DNA of 39,765 nt, taken from the NCBI RefSeq assembly GCF_003471165.1, contig NZ_QRIL01000034.1, positions 572-40,336 on the forward strand, read 5' to 3'. The notes beneath the pieces were generated by a model. That model was not told the DNA's origin. It saw only the letters and a list, made by a program, of their open reading frames with translations, and did not search any database. Shown piece by piece: positions 35,483-39,765 of this stretch; the stretch's first letter is position 1; each line of letters opens with the position of its first letter. Made by a program: the position numbers and the translations under genes. The DNA comes from Ruminococcus sp. AM22-13 (lineage in GTDB: Bacteria; Bacillota; Clostridia; Lachnospirales; Lachnospiraceae).

Positions 35483-37156
35483 TTATTTCAAGGTTTCTAC
35501 TGTGAATGAAGCAGAATTGCCCGAATTATTATCCCGTAAAAGTTTTTGTGCTTCCGCTTCGGAAATTTCCTTAATCTCCATAACTCCATTTTCACTATTT
35601 TCAGCAATGGAAAGATATATACTGCCACTGTTATTAAAATAGATGATGGGTTTTTTAGTATCAATGAATATACCAATTATCTGGTCGTTGTAGTACCAAT
35701 ACCCATCTTTTGGGTGATAAACTATGCCATAGGATTCATAATCTTGGAGCGTATTCATGTTTTCTGTCTTATCTCCAGATTCCATGCTGTAAGATTCATG
35801 ATTTCTAATCATATCTCCATTTTCTGTAGAAGTGCCAGCGGGCATTGATTTAAGTCCTGAATTTTCATACTTTTCTGTATGCCTGTCATAAACTTCTTTT
35901 GTGCATTCCCGAATACCAATAAGTTTATCGTTTGTATCCCGTTCCGCTTCAATATCCACTGTTCCCGTAAAGAAATTGGTAAAACTTGCGCCGCCCACTG
36001 GGTCATTAAAAAATCGGACAACATTTCCCTTGTAAGTGTAGCACTTGCTATTCTTATCATAAATCAATCCATATTCTTCATATATCCCATAGTCAATATT
36101 ACCGCCGGGCAGTTCTGCCGCCGTATCGTAATCTGAAGCATTCTCGGAAGCATGTATTGGTTTGTACTCCTGTTCTTCAAAAATTGGATTATTATTAGCT
36201 TGGGCGGAAGTTGCAAATGCTGTAGCTACCCCGACAACAATCAGACACGCCAGTACCAGCGAAAAAATAGTTGTTTTTTTTGTTTTCATAATAGCAGTTA
36301 TCCTTTCTTCGATAGCATTTTTACTAAAGCTGTTACAAAATGGCAATAGCCCACTTTTCGTTGCTTCCATGTTGATAAGCATTAGCGAATAGGCAGATTT
36401 TGATTTTTCTCCAAATTGTCGTATGACGCTTTCATCACAAGCCAGTTCTATATCACGGTTAAAAAGAATATACATCACCCACACAAAGGGGTTGAACCAA
36501 TGAATACAAAGGGCAAGTGTCGCAATCAGCTTTGTTACAGTATCATAGCGATAAATATGCACATATTCATGTGAGAGGACATATTGCAGTTGTTTTTCAT
36601 TTTTCCAGTCCATTTTTTTCGGCACCAAAATAACAGGACGGAAAATGCCATAAGTTAATGGGGCGGAAATCCTATCAGATTGCTTTACCAAAATTGGACG
36701 TTTCAATGGGCGTTCCGCCAGCCACTTTTCTACATAATGGTTGTGGACGGGTAAAGCTGTCCGAAATTCAATCAGACAACGCAAATAGGATATTACAAAA
36801 AACAATGCGATAAGTATTATTCCTGCACACCATACAATAAACCACATGGAAACAGATGATAAAATATTCTCTGGCGGCTGTTCTGCTCCCTGTGTCGTAA
36901 CAAACAGCCCTTGCATAGTGGGAATGTTGTAATCTGTTCCAGCTTCCGGCAATGTTGTAGAAGATATGCTATGAGTTACCAACGTATAAACACTAAACAT
37001 TGACGGAATCGAAAACGGGATAAGCAGTCTTAATATCACCAATTCCCATAAAACAAGAAAAGTCTTTTTCGGCAGTTTATTGATTGCCACCGCACGGATA
37101 ATCACTACCGCAGTAATGAAAGCAGCCCCCGAAAAGCTCATTTGCAGTAAATTCAT
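35483..37156 (-). CDS. BlaR1-like M56 family membrane metallopeptidase sensor
   Basis: A 557-residue sensor protease. Four membrane segments surround a cytoplasmic zinc-protease domain with HEYVH (His196, Glu197, His200) and a downstream ELACDE (third ligand Glu). The C-terminal ~220 residues lie outside the cell. They lack the penicillin-binding SxxK domain of true BlaR1 and instead hold two copies of a short sensor-like unit (YGIYEEYGLIYDKNSKCYTY and YGIVYHPKDGYWYYNDQ), so the stimulus is unlikely to be a beta-lactam. On activation such proteins cleave their partner repressor, encoded just upstream (10-base gap). SD AGGTGG lies before ATG 37156. The divergent permease gene suggests control of an antimicrobial-peptide transporter (inference). 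Confidence 0.88.
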   Translation of the reverse strand: MNLLQMSFSGAAFITAVVIIRAVAINKLPKKTFLVLWELVILRLLIPFSIPSMFSVYTLVTHSISSTTLPEAGTDYNIPTMQGLFVTTQGAEQPPENILSSVSMWFIVWCAGIILIALFFVISYLRCLIEFRTALPVHNHYVEKWLAERPLKRPILVKQSDRISAPLTYGIFRPVILVPKKMDWKNEKQLQYVLSHEYVHIYRYDTVTKLIATLALCIHWFNPFVWVMYILFNRDIELACDESVIRQFGEKSKSAYSLMLINMEATKSGLLPFCNSFSKNAIEERITAIMKTKKTTIFSLVLACLIVVGVATAFATSAQANNNPIFEEQEYKPIHASENASDYDTAAELPGGNIDYGIYEEYGLIYDKNSKCYTYKGNVVRFFNDPVGGASFTNFFTGTVDIEAERDTNDKLIGIRECTKEVYDRHTEKYENSGLKSMPAGTSTENGDMIRNHESYSMESGDKTENMNTLQDYESYGIVYHPKDGYWYYNDQIIGIFIDTKKPIIYFNNSGSIYLSIAENSENGVMEIKEISEAEAQKLLRDNNSGNSASFTVETLK

Positions 37157-37166
37157 TTACACCACC

Positions 37167-37526
37167 TCATTCCAAATCTTCCACAATCTGCTTGAGCTTC
37201 TGAATCTGTTCAGCGGAAAGCTTTTTTCTGCCTAACAGGGCTGCAAACAGTTTGTCAACTGAACCGTCATAAATCTTGTCAACCAATTCTTTTGTTTCCG
37301 CTTCCTGTACTTCTTCTTTGGGAATAAGGGCATGGCACATGAAATTAGGCTCGGAACGTTCAATCGCCCCTTTTTTGATACACCTTTTTATCAGTGTGTA
37401 GGTAGTATTCATGTTCCAGCCAATTTCTTTTTTCAGAACGTCGGATATGTGTTTTGCAGTGGTGTCGCCCTCGTTCCAAAGCACACACATTACTTTCAAT
37501 TCTGAATCGAAAAGTTTAATATCCAT
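37167..37526 (-). CDS. BlaI/MecI family transcriptional repressor
   Basis: A 119-residue repressor with an N-terminal winged helix (LFDSELKVMCVLWNEGDTTA, then HISDVLKKEIGWNMNTTYTL as the recognition helix, YTLIKRCIKKGAIERSE) and a C-terminal dimerisation helix bundle. It binds a palindromic operator and is removed by cleavage by the BlaR1-like partner. Start ATG 37526 is chosen for its AAAGGAGGAAAC SD; the frame extends to 37544. It is the first gene of the BlaI-BlaR1 operon, and a perfect dyad lies on its promoter. Confidence 0.92.
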   Translation of the reverse strand: MDIKLFDSELKVMCVLWNEGDTTAKHISDVLKKEIGWNMNTTYTLIKRCIKKGAIERSEPNFMCHALIPKEEVQEAETKELVDKIYDGSVDKLFAALLGRKKLSAEQIQKLKQIVEDLE

Positions 37527-37548
37527 TTGTTTCCTCCTTTCCACAAGA

Positions 37549-37619
37549 CCGCAGTAGTTTCTGCTTGATTACACATTACACCTTTCTTAATCGGTTGTCA
37601 ACACTACCGCAGTAGTGTT
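37549..37619 (-). promoter_or_regulatory. BlaI operon promoter with overlapping operator and second half-site
   Basis: On the - strand TTGACA (complement of 37596-37601), a 17-base spacer and TAATGT (complement of 37573-37578). A perfect 8-bp inverted repeat AACACTAC / GTAGTGTT with a CGCA centre (37600-37619) overlaps the edge of the -35. A second, partial copy sharing CCGCAGTAGT lies at 37549-37558, just downstream of the start of transcription. The pattern ACTAC-N4-GTAGT fits BlaI/MecI-type operators (TACTA...TAGTA), implying autorepression. Confidence 0.8.
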
Positions 37620-37695
37620 AAGAAAAAATTCATAATTTATTTTCTTGAATAGATAATGAAATGAGAGGGCTTCCGCAGCAGTCGGCACTGTGCGT

Positions 37696-37825
37696 AATGT
37701 GCATAACTTGCTATCTTATGGAGTTGTGGGAAAGTCCGTTTGCAGAATGTGGGAAAGCTGCTCTTTAGCTTTTCCATGTTCTGTGAACGGACTTTTCCAT
37801 AACGGAATAGCAAGTTATACACATT
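37696..37825. repeat. 130-bp imperfect palindrome with DnaA-box-like tips
   Basis: The left arm begins AATGTGCATAACTTGCTAT and the right arm ends ATAGCAAGTTATACACATT. Inside, AAAGTCCGTT faces AACGGACTTT, CAGAA faces TTCTG, and AAAGCT (37754-37759) faces AGCTTT across a 7-base loop. Each tip contains a 9-mer matching TTATNCACA (37698-37706 on the - strand, 37815-37823 on the + strand). The function is unknown: a MITE-like element, a folded RNA, or an origin-related structure. It separates the BlaI promoter from the truncated permease gene. Confidence 0.75.
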
Positions 37826-37835
37826 TCCATGGTGC

Positions 37836-39704
37836 TTGTCGTTTGCTCTTTGGTTCGGAATAGTGTGGTGCTGGCGGTCTATCTCTTGTTTTCGGTTGTT
37901 TGCTTCTTTACTGTACATGAGCATTATTATGATTTTTGTAATAACGGGCTATTTGCTCATTCGCAATATTTTTGAGATTTCTGTTGTTCAAGAAATAAAG
38001 AAATATGGCTTATTAAGAACAATCGGAACAACGGAGAAGCAAATCAAGCGAATTGTTTATAAGCAAGCATTTTGGCTGTCTATAATTGGTATATCTATTG
38101 GGTTGATTTTAGGATATATAGTAGGAATACTTATGCTTCCGTGGATTCTTAATTTTATGAAAGGCGAGTATCACAATCTTTCTGTGAACTTGAGTTTTAA
38201 ACCTATTATTTTTGTCGTTGCCGGGATATTTAGTGCGATTACTGTTTGGGTGAGCATAAAGAAACCATTCAAAATTGCAGCTACGATTTCGCCCATTGAG
38301 GCAACCAGATACTATGAAAAAGACAATTATCATAGTGCCAACAAGAATCGTCTTTCGTTTAAGAATAGAATAACAGAAATGGCATGGAGAAATTTAAGAA
38401 GAAATTCAAAGCGTACCATATTTATCGTCTTATCCATGATACTCTGCATTATTCTCCTAAACAGTGCAATCGCAATCGGAAATAGTGTTGATGTTAAAAA
38501 ATATGTATCTTCTGTTACCTCATTTGATTTTGTTGTGGCAAGCCCAAACACATTTTCTAATGTGCAAGGTTTTCGATTTAAAGATGATTCTGTTAGTAAT
38601 GAAATCATATCTGATATTGAAAATAATATTCCTGTGCTGAACGGAAGTCGAATTTATAAAAACACTTTGGATGATGTCAGTGTTACTTATGATTATGGTA
38701 GTTTGGTCACGGAAGTATTAGACGAATACACAGAAGATAATCACCTTATACGAAGTGGTATGGTTAATGGCAGAACTTATCCAGTAAAACTCGGTGTTGA
38801 TTATCGACCTCTTTGCAATATTTACGGGGTAGAAAAATCAATACTTCCTAAATTGAATTTCATTGAGGGAGAAACAGATATACAGCAACTAACCTCATAT
38901 TTGGAAAGTGGAAACTATGTTATAGAAATTTCAGCGATCAACCCAAATGAATCTCCTGAATTTCTTTGTCCGCTCAATCAGGAAGTTACCATTTACAAAG
39001 ATGGATTGCCTTATAAAACGGTTTCGGTAATTGCGCGTGCAGTGGTTGATTTTTCATTGGTAGAATCTCCGGGTAAGAATGTTGGCTACACTGATGTTGG
39101 CGGCGATTGTCCTATTTTCTATATGAGTAATGAGATGTTTGTGGAATTGTATAACAATCCAGCCATAATGAGTTATGTGTTTGATGTGGAAAAAGAACAC
39201 TTTTTGCCAGCGACCGAGTACATCAATTCTTTGCCTACCGTTGAATATGCATCGTCTGAAACATTGGCACAAACTATGAATGGATTAAAACAAACTATTT
39301 TTATCATAGGTGGCCTTATTGGGTTTCTATTAGGAAGTATCGGGCTTGTGAATTTTTCCAACATCATTATAACGGGCATTATAAACCGGCAACGGGAATT
39401 TGCTACATTAGAGAGCATCGGAATGACGAAAAAACAAATTAACAAATTGACCGTATTGGAGGGATTGTTTTACGCATTTCTGATTTGTGTAATGGGTTTA
39501 CCTCTCTCTCTTATTGTTGCAAATACAATTCTTCCTACTTTCTTTAATCAACCTGACTTATGGCTGTTTACAATACAGCCTACGATTTTCCCGTTGATAT
39601 TAGAGGGAATTGTTATTTGCGTTGTGGCGATTATAGTTCCTCATGTTTCGTTTCGCTATTTTAGAAAAACAAGTATTGTAGCTCGATTAAGGGTAGTTGA
39701 ATAA
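37836..39704 (+). pseudogene. FtsX-type ABC transporter permease lacking its 5' part
   Basis: Most of an antimicrobial-peptide-type ABC permease. The sequence enters the family at FVITGYLLIRNIFEISVVQE (near codon 34), followed by KYGLLRTIGTTEKQIKRIV, membrane segments, a second FtsX-type start (RNLRRNSKRTIFIVLSMIL), a large extracellular domain (residues about 220-475) and a C-terminal FtsX domain (FSNIIITGIINRQREFATLE; IGMTKKQI). The N-terminal membrane segment and extracellular part usual in this family (roughly 200-300 residues) are missing, and the first ~30 codons from TTG 37836 do not resemble them. A hydrophobic stretch in the neighbouring frame just upstream (37862-37905, LAVYLLFSVVCFFTV) may be original coding displaced by a frameshift. 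No ATP-binding partner gene is present. Probably non-functional. Confidence 0.75.
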
Positions 39705-39721
39705 TAATTTTGTGTTTAATA

Positions 39722-39742
39722 GGGTCTGACCCCAATGTTGGG
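39722..39742. other. Overlapping small dyads at the right edge, possible element terminus
   Basis: GGGTCTGACCC (39722-39732) is a perfect 5-bp inverted repeat with one central base, and CCCAATGTTGGG (39731-39742) is another that shares two bases with it. They start 17 bases after the permease stop. The composition changes here and the sequence could be the end of an insertion sequence that continues beyond the window, or a terminator-like structure. Not enough is visible to decide. Confidence 0.25.
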
Positions 39743-39765
39743 AACTTAGCGTCAACTTAAGGACT

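Noticed and set aside
37696..37825. Palindrome considered as an oriT
   Set aside because: I could not match a known nick-site family with confidence and there is no relaxase gene in the window; kept as an unexplained repeat.
37637..37924. - strand frame of 95 codons across the 130-bp palindrome
   Set aside because: It arises from the hairpin sequence; no SD and no domain.
1..39765. CRISPR arrays, tRNA and rRNA genes
   Set aside because: No regularly spaced short repeats other than protein-coding ones, no tRNA cloverleaf ending in CCA-type stems and no rRNA-like sequence were recognised by eye; a tRNAscan or Rfam search was not possible.

Overview
The window is an accessory region from a low-GC Gram-positive anaerobe, most likely a Clostridia/Lachnospiraceae gut bacterium. 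The case rests on protein families, strong AGGAGG-type ribosome binding sites, frequent TTG starts and an A/T-rich third codon position. No rRNA, tRNA or chromosomal housekeeping gene is visible. Most of it (about 295-33230) is one long stretch of a Tn1549/CTn-type integrative and conjugative element (ICE), all on the + strand.

Region 1 (1-378): the 3' end of a Tn4451/Tn5397-type large serine recombinase, joined to the last 27 codons of a Maff2 family gene. I read this as the right end of a second element inserted into Maff2 of the ICE, with an attR-like dyad at the junction. Region 2 (383-17616): the transfer and surface module: VirB6/TrbL-like channel protein, PrgI family protein, VirB4 ATPase, a membrane-anchored cell-wall hydrolase (3D, degenerate M23 and NlpC/P60 domains), DUF4315, DUF4366/CD1107, topoisomerase III, and a 2243-residue SpaA/Cna-B surface protein with a probable thioester domain and an SPKTG sorting signal. 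Region 3 (17635-18582): a terminator, a Xre-type regulator, and a compact locus that looks like a type I toxin-antitoxin. It has a 33-residue membrane peptide, a convergent antisense RNA, and promoters and leaders that are inverted copies of each other. Region 4 (18583-32447): the large accessory proteins: a 2594-residue methylase-helicase with a complete tnpV gene inside it in another frame, an ArdC-like multidomain protein carrying a nucleotidyltransferase domain, a TTRAP protein, and a YodL-type gene with an in-frame amber stop.

Region 5 (32626-39765) is a mosaic. A secreted hypothetical protein ends in a junction with the 3' end of an ABC-2 permease gene. A response regulator gene is cut off after half its receiver domain. 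A visibly GC-richer minus-strand trio (ECF-like sigma factor, HTH_16 protein, winged-helix regulator) of the kind found in Tn916/Tn1549 relatives follows. Next come a BlaI/BlaR1 pair with an operator on its promoter, a 130-bp hairpin with a DnaA-box-like sequence at each tip, and an FtsX-type permease gene lacking its 5' part.

Working together, VirB6, PrgI, VirB4 and the wall hydrolase should form the mating channel. Topoisomerase, methylase-helicase, ArdC-like and TTRAP proteins would process and protect transferred DNA. The surface protein may promote cell contact, and the small toxin locus may stabilise the element. The relaxase, coupling protein and ICE integrase are not in the window. 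The two observations most worth following are the tnpV gene overprinted on the linker of the methylase-helicase, and the toxin locus built as an inverted duplication of its own promoter and leader.
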